A stretch of 64,000 bases of DNA. It comes from Acetobacter orientalis (GTDB lineage Bacteria; Pseudomonadota; Alphaproteobacteria; Acetobacterales; Acetobacteraceae). The notes under the pieces were generated by a model. It was given only the letters and a program-made list of their open reading frames with translations, was not told the DNA's origin and ran no database searches. Where the stretch lies: contig NZ_BAMX01000006.1 of NCBI RefSeq assembly GCF_000963965.1, positions 1 through 64,000 on the forward strand, given 5' to 3'. Shown piece after piece: positions 1 through 8,884 of this stretch; position 1 is the stretch's first letter; each line of letters begins with the position of its first letter. Made by a program: the position numbers and the translations under genes.

Positions 1-44
1 AGCCAATCAGCCAATCAGCCAATCAGCCAATCAGCCAATCAGCC
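1..44. repeat. Octamer tandem repeat at window edge
   Basis: Five full copies of the octamer AGCCAATC plus a half copy run from the first base of the window to the base before the stop codon of the MFS transporter gene on the minus strand. Read in the gene's direction the unit is GATTGGCT. The array is cut by the window edge, so the total copy number is unknown. A perfect short tandem repeat of this kind can gain or lose units by slippage. It lies 3' of the gene, so it would affect the transcript end or the next gene rather than this reading frame. Confidence 0.9.
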
Positions 45-1172
45 CTAATTGGTTAGGTGTGGTTTGCGGGTTAGAATAACCAAGGCAGCGCAGGCCAGTA
101 GGGTGCCTGTGCCAAGTATGGCTAGTGCGCCACCCGCTGGTAGTACTAGCCCGCCAATTAAAGCGCCTGTGCCAATACCCGCATTAAACCCTGTTACACA
201 AAAAGAGGCTGCGGCCTCGTGTTGGTGGGGGGCAAGTTCAAGCGCGTAGCTTTGTAAGGCAAGGTTCATAAGGGCTGCAATAATGCCCCAGAGCGCTAAA
301 ACACCCCATATACCGAGTGTAAATTGTGTTGTGCCAAGTAGCAGCGCAAAGCTTACGAGTAGCCCTAAAAGAGATAGCCCTACGCTACGCCCGGCAGAGC
401 CACTAAGGCGTGCGCCTAACCAGTTACCAATAATACCAGCGCAACCAAAAACGAGCAGCATAAGCGGTATTTGTGCGGCTGTAGCGTGGCTTAAGCTCTG
501 TAACAGCGGCACAATATAGGTATAGGCGGTAAAGTGCGCTGTAACAGCACAGGCTGTAAGCAGCGCAATGTAGCGTAGCACTGGTTGGCCCAGCAGGTGG
601 CGTATATCAATATGCCGCTTAATGCCGGGTAAGGGCGGTAGTAAAACCAAAACTCCGGCCAGCACAGCAACGCCCAAAACCCCGGTAAGAGAAAAGGCAG
701 CTCGCCAGCCCAGCCAGTGCCCAATGGCCGAGGCGAGTGGTATGCCGCCAGCAAAAGCGACCGCCACCCCGGTAAAGGCCATGCCAGTTACGCGGGCAAT
801 AGGGAGTTCTGGTGCTAAACGTACTGCCAAGCCAGAGAGAATAGACCAAAACACCCCATGCCCCAGGGCCAGCACAATACGCAGCAGTGCCAGCACGGTG
901 TAAGTGGGGGTCATGGCAGAAAGCAGGTTAATAGCCCCCACTAACGCCATAAGCCCTGCCACTAAAATGCGGCGGTTTATACCAGAGCACACAATGGTAA
1001 GGGGTATGGCTGTAAGGGCTACCAGCCACGCATACCCTGTAACCAACAACCCAATTTGCGATGCAGAAACATGTAGGTCTTGTGCAATATCGGTCAGCAA
1101 CCCAATGGGCAGCAGTTCTGTAACCTGCCAAACAAAAGCCCCTAATGAGAGAATGAGAATACGAAAAATCAT
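45..1172 (-). CDS. MFS exporter (DHA1, sugar-efflux/AraJ-like)
   Basis: Product of about 375 residues with twelve hydrophobic segments, typical of a drug/sugar proton antiporter of the major facilitator superfamily in the inner membrane. The first helix carries the ELLPIGLLTDIAQDL stretch that is common in SotB/AraJ-like transporters. The frame is open 35 codons further upstream, but that extension is not hydrophobic and looks non-coding. The ATG at 1172 has a GGAGG ribosome site five to six bases before it and begins directly with the first membrane helix (MIFRILILSLGAF), so it is the start chosen. Substrate cannot be read from sequence; sugar, arabinose-like compound or drug efflux are all possible. 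The gene ends against the octamer repeat. Confidence 0.85.
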   Translation of the reverse strand: MIFRILILSLGAFVWQVTELLPIGLLTDIAQDLHVSASQIGLLVTGYAWLVALTAIPLTIVCSGINRRILVAGLMALVGAINLLSAMTPTYTVLALLRIVLALGHGVFWSILSGLAVRLAPELPIARVTGMAFTGVAVAFAGGIPLASAIGHWLGWRAAFSLTGVLGVAVLAGVLVLLPPLPGIKRHIDIRHLLGQPVLRYIALLTACAVTAHFTAYTYIVPLLQSLSHATAAQIPLMLLVFGCAGIIGNWLGARLSGSAGRSVGLSLLGLLVSFALLLGTTQFTLGIWGVLALWGIIAALMNLALQSYALELAPHQHEAAASFCVTGFNAGIGTGALIGGLVLPAGGALAILGTGTLLACAALVILTRKPHLTN

Positions 1173-1413
1173 GCGTGCCTCCGGCCGTGAGATACTGGGC
1201 GAGCAAGGGGGCAATGCAGGGCATAGTAGGCGGAGGGGCTTGTGGGTTTGGTCACGAATATTCTCTGTAAAGGGCAAGAGGGTAAAGAAAGGCAGAGCAC
1301 CTAAGCAAAGATGCTGGCGGCACAGTGTGGGCTTCCCCCAGCACTGGGGCGGGGGCTACGCGTGTAAAGCCGCAGCAGGAGCAACGCCTGTTTTACAGAA
1401 AAGCTGCCTTTTG

Positions 1414-1453
1414 TGAAAAAAACAAAACCCCCTGCCAAGATGGCAGAGGGTTT
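1414..1453 (-). terminator. Rho-independent terminator of sqr
   Basis: Read on the minus strand, a stem built from ACCCTCTGCCA and TGGCAGGGGGT (one mismatch) is followed by TTTTGTTTTTTT. It lies about 35 bases after the stop codon of the sulfide:quinone reductase gene. The rest of the 316-base gap between 1173 and 1488 shows no gene that I can support. Confidence 0.8.
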
Positions 1454-1488
1454 GTAAGAAAAACCTAAGCGCTTAAAAAAAGCAGAAT

Positions 1489-2751
1489 TTAGGAGGCTTT
1501 AGACCATTCTGGGTGGTGCGGCACGGTAATGTCGCGGCCTTTGAGCATCATGTCCCAATAAACGCGGGGGAAGACCGTTGTTTTAAGGAACCATGCAAAA
1601 CGGCTAGGTTTGCGTTGGTCGTAGGGGAAGCTGGGGGCTGGTTTGCCACCGTACAGGAACTCGGCCAGTACAATTTTGCCGTAACCCACGGTAAGCGGGC
1701 AGGCGCCGTAGCCATCATACGCGCCGGTAAGGGGTTTACCATCAAGCGATGCCAGCAGGTTAGCCGTTACAATAGGGGTTTGTGCCCGTGCGGCGGCCAT
1801 TGTTTTGGCGTTAGAGGTGCCAATAACGTCACCCAAGCCAAACACAAAGGGGTATTTGGTGTGTTGTAGGGTTGCGGGGTCTACATCTACCCAGCCACCG
1901 CCATTGGCCAGAGGGCTTTCTTTAATAAAATCTGGTGCGCTTTGCGGTGGGGTTACGTGCAACATGTCAAAGTCTTTGACCACGTGCTCGGTTTTGCCCT
2001 CTGCATTGGTTATGGCAAAGGTCGCTTTACGCTCTGGGCCGTTAACCGCAACAAGGTTGTGTTTGTATTGCAGGTTAATGCCGTAATAATCGACCGCTTC
2101 TTGCAAAGCGGGGCGGAAGTAGGCCACACCAAACAGGGCATCACCTGCTAGGCAGAACTCTACATTGGTGCGGAACAATGTGCCGTGCTTGCGCCAGTAG
2201 TCAGAGGCCAGATAGGCAATTTTCTGGGGTGCGCCAGCACATTTAATAGGCATGGGGGGCTGGGTAAACAGAGCAGTACCGCCAGCCAAAGACTGAATGC
2301 AGGCCCATGTATAGTCCACAGTTTCTTTGGAATAGTTGCTGCACACGCCGTTACGGCCAAGGGTTTCTTTTAGGCCCTCAATTTTGTCCCAATCCAGTTG
2401 CAGGCCGGGGCATACAACTAGGCGGTTGTAAGCAACAACGCGGCCATCGGCCAAGGTAAGGGTGTTGTTGTCTGGCTGGAAAGTGCTGGCGGCGGCTCTT
2501 ATCCATGTGCAACCGGAGGGAATAAGCCCACCTTCTTGCTTAAGGGTGCTTTTTAGGCTCATGGCGCCAGCGCCTACCAGTGTCCAACCGGGTTGGTAGG
2601 CGTGGGTGCTTGAAGGCTCAATAAGCGCAACGTCGAGAGAAGGGCGCTCGTGCAGCAAACGTGCGGCAACCGCAATACCGGCAGCACCACCCCCTACAAT
2701 GACCACGGTGTAGCGTAGGTCTGGTTGTTTGGCTGGTTCTGGCTTGGCCAT
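1489..2751 (-). CDS. sqr: Type II sulfide:quinone oxidoreductase
   Basis: Flavoprotein of 420 residues that should oxidise sulfide and pass electrons to quinone at the membrane. An N-terminal dinucleotide-binding motif (GGGAAGIAVAARLL, about residues 20-33) opens the protein. Two cysteines sit in the contexts PIKCAGAPQKI (about residue 171) and ACPLTVGYGK (about 351), matching the two redox cysteines of the type II, mitochondrial-like SQR family, which the rest of the sequence also resembles (MLHVTPP, GDVIGTSNAKT, MMLKGR). The start at 2751 has GGGAG eight bases ahead; an alternative ATG lies at 2778. It follows a DUF3297 gene on the same strand, and a 14-bp inverted repeat lies just upstream. 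Likely role: sulfide detoxification. A generic NAD(P)/FAD oxidoreductase is the less likely alternative. Confidence 0.88.
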   Translation of the reverse strand: MAKPEPAKQPDLRYTVVIVGGGAAGIAVAARLLHERPSLDVALIEPSSTHAYQPGWTLVGAGAMSLKSTLKQEGGLIPSGCTWIRAAASTFQPDNNTLTLADGRVVAYNRLVVCPGLQLDWDKIEGLKETLGRNGVCSNYSKETVDYTWACIQSLAGGTALFTQPPMPIKCAGAPQKIAYLASDYWRKHGTLFRTNVEFCLAGDALFGVAYFRPALQEAVDYYGINLQYKHNLVAVNGPERKATFAITNAEGKTEHVVKDFDMLHVTPPQSAPDFIKESPLANGGGWVDVDPATLQHTKYPFVFGLGDVIGTSNAKTMAAARAQTPIVTANLLASLDGKPLTGAYDGYGACPLTVGYGKIVLAEFLYGGKPAPSFPYDQRKPSRFAWFLKTTVFPRVYWDMMLKGRDITVPHHPEWSKAS

Positions 2752-2802
2752 AGTACGGTCTCCCTTAAAACGTTTCATAGTTAATACGTTACGCTAACAT
2801 AA

Positions 2803-2835
2803 CCCATCATTTAATGTAATTCATTAAATGATGGG
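2803..2835. promoter_or_regulatory. 14-bp inverted repeat upstream of sqr
   Basis: The arms CCCATCATTTAATG and CATTAAATGATGGG are perfectly complementary with a five-base spacer. The element lies 52-84 bases upstream of the chosen sqr start and 19 bases past the DUF3297 stop. There is no following T-run, so it is a poor terminator. AT-rich dyads upstream of SQR genes are known operators for ArsR-type sulfide-responsive repressors (BigR/SqrR), and an operator is my preferred reading. No such repressor gene is in the window. Confidence 0.6.
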
Positions 2836-2853
2836 GAGCCTTGCATGGCTGGG

Positions 2854-3093
2854 TTATTCTTTAACCCAAACTTCAACCGGGCCTTGAAGTTTCATGGTTA
2901 AAGGGTTGCCGTGGCGGTCAACTGTTTTGCCAACGGCTAAACGCACCCAGCCTTCGCTAATGCAATATTCTTCAACGTTGGTTTTCTCGACACCTTTAAA
3001 GCGCACGCCAATACCGCGTTCGAGCAGTTCTTCGTTGTAAAAAGGGCTGGCCGGGTTAACGGAAAGGCGGTCTGGCAGAGTGCTTTCTGACAT
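2854..3093 (-). CDS. DUF3297 family protein
   Basis: Small soluble protein of 79 residues recognised as DUF3297 by the conserved run LPDRLSVNPASPFYNE, then GIGVRFKGVEKTNVEEYC and GWVRLAVGKTVDRHGNP. The family is widespread in Proteobacteria and has no known function. The ATG at 3093 has AGGA at a good distance; the frame extends ten codons further upstream but without a ribosome site. It precedes sqr on the same strand with about 100 bases between them, including the inverted repeat, so it may be transcribed separately. Confidence 0.88.
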   Translation of the reverse strand: MSESTLPDRLSVNPASPFYNEELLERGIGVRFKGVEKTNVEEYCISEGWVRLAVGKTVDRHGNPLTMKLQGPVEVWVKE

Positions 3094-3238
3094 GGGTTTG
3101 TCCTGTGTTGTTATGTGCTGCATACGGGGTATGCAGCACGGTTTTGTAACGGTCTGGCAAAACTGGCCTGCCAGATGCTGCTGTGTGTCTTAGTGGTTTT
3201 TGCCCCAAAACACCATGCTGCCCCAGCTTATGCCAAGC

Positions 3239-6200
3239 TTATGTATGCGGGGCGGCTTTTAGGCCCAGCAGGCGCGCAAACAGGCGTTTAACCCGTAAGG
3301 CCATACGGCCTGCCCAAGCACTGAGCCTATGCATAAATAAATACACGACGGGGGTAGAATAGAGGGTGAGCAACTGGCTGGTAGCCAGCCCGCCAATAAC
3401 CGCAATACCCAAGGGGCGGCGTAATTCAGCGCCATAACCATGGCCTAGCACCAGCGGCACAGCCCCAAAGGCGGCGGCTAGTGTGGTCATAAGAATGGGC
3501 CTAAAGCGGGTTAGGCATGCGGTGTAAATGGCCTCTTGCGGGCTTAGGCCTTGGGTGCGCTCAACGTGCAAGGCAAAATCTATCATCAGAATGGCATTTT
3601 TCTTCACAATGCCAATCAGCAAAATAACCCCGATCATGGCAATGAGTGAGAAAGGCTGGCCAAAAACCCAAAGAGTTAAAATGGCACCCACCGCAGCAGA
3701 GGGTAGGGTGGACAGGATAGTAAGCGGCTGAATATAGCTTTCGTATAATATACCCAACGTCACATACATGGTGACAAGGGCTGCAACAAAAACCAGCAGT
3801 TCGTTCATAAGGTTTTTCTGCATATCTCCGGCTTGGCCGGTAAAGCTGCCATGTAGGCCAATAGGGGTGTGCAGGCTGGCCATAGCGGCCTGAATTTCTG
3901 CCGTGGCGTCGTTTAGGGTTTTTTGGGGCGCAAGGTCAAACGATACACTCCCTGCAATAAACCCGTTTTCGTGGCTGACCTCGAGCGGAGTAGGGGCGGT
4001 AAACAGGTCTGCCACTGTAGGGAGTGGCACCATTGTTTCTGTAGAAGAAGACACAGCAGACCCGTTAGAAGCCCCAGCCCCATTACCCGCTAAACGGTTT
4101 GCAATGGCGTTACGGAAAGACTGCTCGCTTAGTGTCGTCGCGCGAGAGGCACTTGCGGCATCAGGCAGTTTAACCCGCACGGTGTTAGAGGCAATGGCCC
4201 CAGAGGCTGTACCACCTGCGGTAGAAACCCAAAGTGTTTTGAGCATTTCTGGGTTTTCTCTGAACCATTTTTCAACCTCCATCACCACATAATAGGTTGT
4301 AAGGGGGGTAGAAATGGCAGAGGCGGTACGCTGGCCGTAAGCATCGTATAATGCGTTGCCAATAAGCTGGGGCGTTACCAGATACCGTGCTGCGGTATCG
4401 CGCTTAATGCGCACATGCAGCGCTGTGCCATTACTGGAGAGATGGCTGCTTACCCCTACTAAAACCGTGCTTTTGCGCAGGGCTTCGGTTAGGCGGGGCA
4501 CCCATGTGTAAATATCGTCATCATTATCGCTTTGAAACACGTAGGTGTAGGTGCCTTCGTGCTGGCGTTGGCCGCCGCCATTAATATCGCCTGCGTTAGA
4601 GATGCTGGCTGTTAAACCGGGTATGTCTTTTACCCGTGCGCGTACACGGGCCGCAATTTCTTCTGGCGTGCTCGAGCGTTTGGCTTTGTCGGTGAGTTGG
4701 GCAAAAACTTGTGCTGTATTGGCTGAATCTTCACCGGCAAAACCCAGTACGGTTTCAATATCCGGGTCGGTTATCATGGCGTCTATCACCTTTTGCGCTT
4801 TGGCAGAGGTGGCGGTGAAAGAGCTTGTCTGGTCTGTGCTGAGGTAGCTTTCAAGCAGAGAGATGTCTTCTGCTGGCAATATGGTTTTAGACATGATGAT
4901 AAGAATGCCAACGGTAGCAAAAAAGCTAAGTGGTAGCGTAGAAAACACCCACCATGGGTGCCGCAGCGCCCACCCGAGAGAGCGGCGGTAGCCGCGTATC
5001 ATCCACGCCATCCATAGGTCGGTTGCATCTGCCAACATATGGGCCGCACGGACAAGAATATTGCCGTTTTTTTGGGGGGCTTGCGTAGCGCCTTCTGGGT
5101 GCACCTCCAGCATATAGGCGCACATCATGGGGGTGAGTGAAATAGAGAGAAAAAACGAGACCGTAACCGCCGTGGTAAGGGTCATGGCAAATTCAAAAAA
5201 TACTTTGCCCGGCACACCGCCTAACAGCAGCAGCGGTAAGAATACGGCAATAAGCGAAATGGTAATGGAGAGAATGGTAAAGGCAATTTCGCTAGAGCCA
5301 AGCAAGGTGGCCTGCATACGCTCCATGCCGCCTTCCATGTGGCGGGCAATGTTTTCAACCACCACAATCGCATCATCGACCACAAAGCCGGTGGCAATGG
5401 TCAGTGCCATAAGAGAGAGCGTATCAAGCGAAAAGCCCAACATGTGCATAACGGCCAAAGACCCGGCCAAAGAGATAGGCACCGTAATGGCCGGAATAAG
5501 CGTTGAACGCCAGCTCCGTAAAAAAGCCAACACCACCAGCACAACCAGTAATACTGAAATGAGCAGTGTATATTGCGTATCTGCCAACGCCCCACGGATA
5601 GACACAGAGCGGTCAGAGACCAGTTTAAAGCTGACATCTGGCGGTAAGGCGTTACTTAAAATTTGTGCCCGTGCGCGAATGGCATCGGTTACTTCAATAA
5701 CGTTAGCACCCGGCTGTGGGCGAATAATGGTAAGAATAGCCGCCTGTTTGTTGTACCACCCGGCTTTGCGCTCATCTTGTGGGCCGTTCGTAATTTTGGC
5801 CACATCGGTTAGGTGTACGGGCCTGCCGTTGCGGTAGCCAATAACCAGCTCGCGGTATTGCTCGGCAGTGCGGGCTTGGTCGTTGGTTTCAAGGGTAAAA
5901 CGTTGCCCGCCAGATTCAATAAACCCCTTTGGCGTGTTGGCATTGGCAGAGGCCAAGGCCGAGCGTACATCTTCAAACCCAATGCCGTATTTATACAGCA
6001 GCATGGGGTTCATTTCTACGCGCACAGCTGGTTGAGACGCCCCCACCAGCTCAACCCAGCCAACCCCTTTAACCCCGGCTAATAAGGGTTTAAGGCGTGT
6101 TTCAGCTAGGTCGCGCAGGGCGGTGGTGGTGCGCGTGTCAGACGTCATGGTGGCCAGCATAATGGGGCTGTCAGACGGGTTGGCCTTATAATATTGCGGC

Positions 6201-6577
6201 GGCATAAGCAGTGTGTGCGGCATATCTTGCCGGGCGGCTTGCAAGGCGGCTTCAACGTCTCGGGCGGCACCGTTAATGTCGCGGCTGTCATCAAAAAACA
6301 GCAGAATAAACGCGTCTTTGTCTGTTGAGTCTGAGCGCATACTGCTTAGGCCCGCTATTTGGCCAAGGTGGCGCTCTAGCGGGGTGGTAAGCGAGCTTGC
6401 CATTTGTTGGGGCGAACTACCGGGCTGAGAGGCAATAACATAAATAACCGGCACGGAAATATTGGGCAGGTCAGCAACGGGCATGGCCCTGTATGCAAAA
6501 ACACCAGCCAGCACAAAGGCCAAAGCCATAAGAATGGTGCCGACAGGACGCAGAATAAAAAGCCGGCAGAGAGACAA
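3239..6577 (-). CDS. RND multidrug efflux permease (AcrB/MdtBC-like)
   Basis: Inner-membrane proton-driven pump of 1112 residues. The start resembles MdtB/C-type permeases (FILRPVGTILMALAFVLAG, then PVADLPNISVPV). Transmembrane helix 4 carries the paired acidic proton-relay residues in FVVDDAIVVVENIARH (about residue 400), and the lysine of helix 10 is in GIVKKNAILMIDFAL. At 1112 residues it is longer than the usual 1030-1050; part of the excess is a serine/glycine-rich stretch (GNGAGASNGSAVSSSTE) in the second periplasmic domain. The start codon is TTG with AAGGA eight bases upstream; no ATG fits better. No adaptor or outer-membrane channel gene adjoins it, which is unusual for the family. 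Substrates unknown. Confidence 0.9.
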   Translation of the reverse strand: MSLCRLFILRPVGTILMALAFVLAGVFAYRAMPVADLPNISVPVIYVIASQPGSSPQQMASSLTTPLERHLGQIAGLSSMRSDSTDKDAFILLFFDDSRDINGAARDVEAALQAARQDMPHTLLMPPQYYKANPSDSPIMLATMTSDTRTTTALRDLAETRLKPLLAGVKGVGWVELVGASQPAVRVEMNPMLLYKYGIGFEDVRSALASANANTPKGFIESGGQRFTLETNDQARTAEQYRELVIGYRNGRPVHLTDVAKITNGPQDERKAGWYNKQAAILTIIRPQPGANVIEVTDAIRARAQILSNALPPDVSFKLVSDRSVSIRGALADTQYTLLISVLLVVLVVLAFLRSWRSTLIPAITVPISLAGSLAVMHMLGFSLDTLSLMALTIATGFVVDDAIVVVENIARHMEGGMERMQATLLGSSEIAFTILSITISLIAVFLPLLLLGGVPGKVFFEFAMTLTTAVTVSFFLSISLTPMMCAYMLEVHPEGATQAPQKNGNILVRAAHMLADATDLWMAWMIRGYRRSLGWALRHPWWVFSTLPLSFFATVGILIIMSKTILPAEDISLLESYLSTDQTSSFTATSAKAQKVIDAMITDPDIETVLGFAGEDSANTAQVFAQLTDKAKRSSTPEEIAARVRARVKDIPGLTASISNAGDINGGGQRQHEGTYTYVFQSDNDDDIYTWVPRLTEALRKSTVLVGVSSHLSSNGTALHVRIKRDTAARYLVTPQLIGNALYDAYGQRTASAISTPLTTYYVVMEVEKWFRENPEMLKTLWVSTAGGTASGAIASNTVRVKLPDAASASRATTLSEQSFRNAIANRLAGNGAGASNGSAVSSSTETMVPLPTVADLFTAPTPLEVSHENGFIAGSVSFDLAPQKTLNDATAEIQAAMASLHTPIGLHGSFTGQAGDMQKNLMNELLVFVAALVTMYVTLGILYESYIQPLTILSTLPSAAVGAILTLWVFGQPFSLIAMIGVILLIGIVKKNAILMIDFALHVERTQGLSPQEAIYTACLTRFRPILMTTLAAAFGAVPLVLGHGYGAELRRPLGIAVIGGLATSQLLTLYSTPVVYLFMHRLSAWAGRMALRVKRLFARLLGLKAAPHT

Positions 6578-6763
6578 GCGCTATTTCCTTGCAACAAAAG
6601 GGTTTGGTGGGCTGCTCAAGCCCAGTTTTACAGACCAAGTGGTGTTTTAAAAGCAGTATGCTAAGCGGCTAACACGGCGCAGTAAGCCCACACACTGCCC
6701 CTTTTGACATAACCCCTTGGTAACGTATGCTGGCTTTATACCAGACCGTTTTAAAACCGTACC

Positions 6764-7588
6764 TTACCGTTTTTCGGGTATGACCGTAACCCGTGTTGCG
6801 TGTTCTGGCGGTGGGGGGGCTGCGGCGTCTGGTATGATTTTGCCGCTACCGTCTCTTTCTGTTGCCAGTGTACCAGAGACTTTATCAACTATAATATTAC
6901 CGCTGGACTGCACATGAAAAACGCCAACATCTGTTGTGGCATGCACAAGGGCATCTTGCGTGCTGGCAGAGGTAATTTCGAGCGCCTGTAAATGCCCAGA
7001 CTCTGCGGTAAAGCTGGCCTTACCCCCAAGGTAGAGGGCAATAGCGGGGGCGGTAATGGTTTTAATGGTGACAGGGGCTGCGACCTCAGAGCGAATACGC
7101 GCAGAGTCTGCCAAGGTGCGTATGGTAATGGGGCCGGTAGAGGCAGACACAAGCCCTAACTCCCCCGATTTTCCTAACTCAACAGGGGCCGAGCCTGCCT
7201 GCACAAAGAGTGTGCCCGTGCGGTCATCTACTACCACGCCAGAGCGGCCAGTATTCTCTATGGTGAGGGGGAGCTCTGGGCGGGTGCTTAAGGTGAGTGG
7301 CGGTGCAAGGGGGCTGCTTGCCGTACAGTTTTTTTGGGTTAGGGTAATAATATTATCTTTGCCTATGCTGGTGCTTATGCCCGCTGGCAAAGGTTGGTCT
7401 ATTTGCACACTGCTGGGTTGGGTGGCGTTGGCTGTAATATGCAGGGTGCTCAGGCAGGGGGCGTTTATAACCAGCCCCTCTCCTTTAAGCGTTGTGGCGG
7501 CTTGTACGCTGCCACTTGCCGCAACTACCAGCAGAGCACCATAAGCGAGCAGGCGGGCCGGGCGGGGTAGGCAGAACTCAAAGCGCAT
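6764..7588 (-). CDS. Secreted protein of unknown function, beta-rich
   Basis: Protein of 274 residues with a signal peptide (RLLAYGALLVVAASGSVQA, cleavage likely after VQA) and no membrane helix afterwards. The mature part is made of short alternating strands rich in T, S, V, I and G, such as PITIRTLADSARIRSEVAAPVTIKTI, resembling the right-handed beta-helix look of DUF2807/DUF4097-type envelope proteins. The C-terminus is proline-rich (DAAAPPPPEH). Two cysteines (mature positions near 13 and 57) could form a disulfide. The ATG at 7588 has GGGAG seven bases ahead. It lies about 110 bases downstream of the AaeXAB-like operon on the same strand and might be co-transcribed. I do not recognise a family with confidence. 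Confidence 0.7.
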   Translation of the reverse strand: MRFEFCLPRPARLLAYGALLVVAASGSVQAATTLKGEGLVINAPCLSTLHITANATQPSSVQIDQPLPAGISTSIGKDNIITLTQKNCTASSPLAPPLTLSTRPELPLTIENTGRSGVVVDDRTGTLFVQAGSAPVELGKSGELGLVSASTGPITIRTLADSARIRSEVAAPVTIKTITAPAIALYLGGKASFTAESGHLQALEITSASTQDALVHATTDVGVFHVQSSGNIIVDKVSGTLATERDGSGKIIPDAAAPPPPEHATRVTVIPEKR

Positions 7589-7699
7589 AAACAAACTCCC
7601 AACACCCCCTATTCACTTCAAACCAGAGGGGTGCGGGTAGAAAAGCAGAATAAAGCCAGCCTTGCAAAGCCCTTGGGCAAGGGCTGCTGTGGCATTGGT

Positions 7700-8662
7700 T
7701 TAAGAGTGCGTGCCGTTGCCCCCGGTGCCGCCCATAAAGGCATCGTGCAGGCGGTCAAACACATCGGTTAAGGTGTCGTGGGCGCGTTTACCTTTGCTGC
7801 CAACAATGGTCACGGTGGTGGTCATGCCAGCGGCAAGCTGTGTGCCCGGTGGTATGCTGTCTATATGCACCCTTACCGGAATACGCTGTGCAAGGCGCAC
7901 CCATGTATAAACCGGGTCTACCGAGGGCAGGCCTTGGGTAGAAGGGGTTGCGTTAGGGGTGGCAATACCGCGTGTAATGCTAACCACATGGCCCCACATG
8001 GGGGCTGTATAGCCCATAAGGTCCATACGCACGCGGTCACCTATATGAATGGCGCGTATTTTGGTTTCTTCAAAATACCCATCCACCCAGTAAGATGATG
8101 CATCAATAATCTGAATATTGGGTTTGCCCGCCGTAGCAAAGTCACCCACGCGCATAATGAGGTTGTTGACGTAGCCGGTAACCGTGCTGCGTATTTGTGT
8201 ACGGTCTAGGTTAATTTTGGCTTGAGACAAGGCGGCCATTGCATCGGCATATTCTGCTTTGGCCATGTCTGCCGTGGCTTGGTAAACCTGCTTTTCCTCG
8301 CGGGAGGCGGCAACTTCGGTCAGCCGGTTCCGCCGGGATTCCTGCGTGTCTTTTAGCACCATGTCGGCTTGGCGCAGGTTTACTTTGGCGGTTGCGCTTG
8401 CCACTGCTACTTTAAAGTCAAACGGGTCTATTTCGTACAACACATCGCCTGCATGTACGAACTGGTTGTCTTTGGCGCGTACAGTAATAATTTGGCCAGA
8501 AACACGGGGGGCAATGTCGGCCACCTGCACACGCACCTGTCCATTTCGTGTCCAGGGTGCGGCGGTGTAGTAGTCCCATAAAACCAAGGCAACAACTGCG
8601 GCAACGGCAAGGATAATCCCGGTCGTGACAAACTGCAGGGCGCGGCGGGCGCGTTCAAACAC
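7700..8662 (-). CDS. HlyD/EmrA-type membrane fusion protein (AaeA-like)
   Basis: Periplasmic adaptor of 320 residues. One N-terminal membrane helix (TGIILAVAAVVALVLWDYY), then a biotinyl-lipoyl-like half-motif (VSGQIITVRAKDNQFVHAGDVLYEIDP), a coiled-coil hairpin about residues 85-155, and a beta-barrel part (VDGYFEETKIRAIHIGDRVRM). This is the layout of the p-hydroxybenzoate efflux adaptor AaeA. It starts at GTG with GAGGA upstream and is 15 bases after the DUF1656 gene. With its two upstream neighbours it forms an AaeXAB-type export operon, probably for aromatic acids or other weak organic acids. Symbol left blank because substrate is not shown. Confidence 0.88.
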   Translation of the reverse strand: MFERARRALQFVTTGIILAVAAVVALVLWDYYTAAPWTRNGQVRVQVADIAPRVSGQIITVRAKDNQFVHAGDVLYEIDPFDFKVAVASATAKVNLRQADMVLKDTQESRRNRLTEVAASREEKQVYQATADMAKAEYADAMAALSQAKINLDRTQIRSTVTGYVNNLIMRVGDFATAGKPNIQIIDASSYWVDGYFEETKIRAIHIGDRVRMDLMGYTAPMWGHVVSITRGIATPNATPSTQGLPSVDPVYTWVRLAQRIPVRVHIDSIPPGTQLAAGMTTTVTIVGSKGKRAHDTLTDVFDRLHDAFMGGTGGNGTHS

Positions 8663-8677
8663 GGTCGGACAATCCTC

Positions 8678-8884
8678 TCACAAAATAATGGTATAAAGGC
8701 CGATTAGGCAGACAAGCAGCCCAAACTCAGCCAGTGGCACGTTCCAGATCACGCGGCGTGCGCCTACCTTTGCCAGCAAAGGGTTAAGCACGAGCAGCGT
8801 TACAATAGCCAACCCCGCATGCACCACGAAGGAGGACACTAACAGCCCCCCAATATCGAGCACGGGCCTGAGGTCTAGGTTCAT
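8678..8884 (-). CDS. DUF1656 membrane protein (AaeX-like)
   Basis: 68-residue protein with two hydrophobic segments (SSFVVHAGLAIVTLLVLNPLL and FGLLVCLIGLYTIIL). Small DUF1656 proteins almost always sit between FUSC and HlyD genes in AaeXAB-type exporters, as here. The start codon shares one base with the stop of the upstream FUSC gene (TAATG), which implies translational coupling. Function of AaeX itself is not known. Confidence 0.88.
   Translation of the reverse strand: MNLDLRPVLDIGGLLVSSFVVHAGLAIVTLLVLNPLLAKVGARRVIWNVPLAEFGLLVCLIGLYTIIL

Noticed and set aside
904..1416. 170-residue open frame on the plus strand
   Set aside because: Runs antisense to the MFS gene and past its start, with no family features. 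It is a shadow frame.
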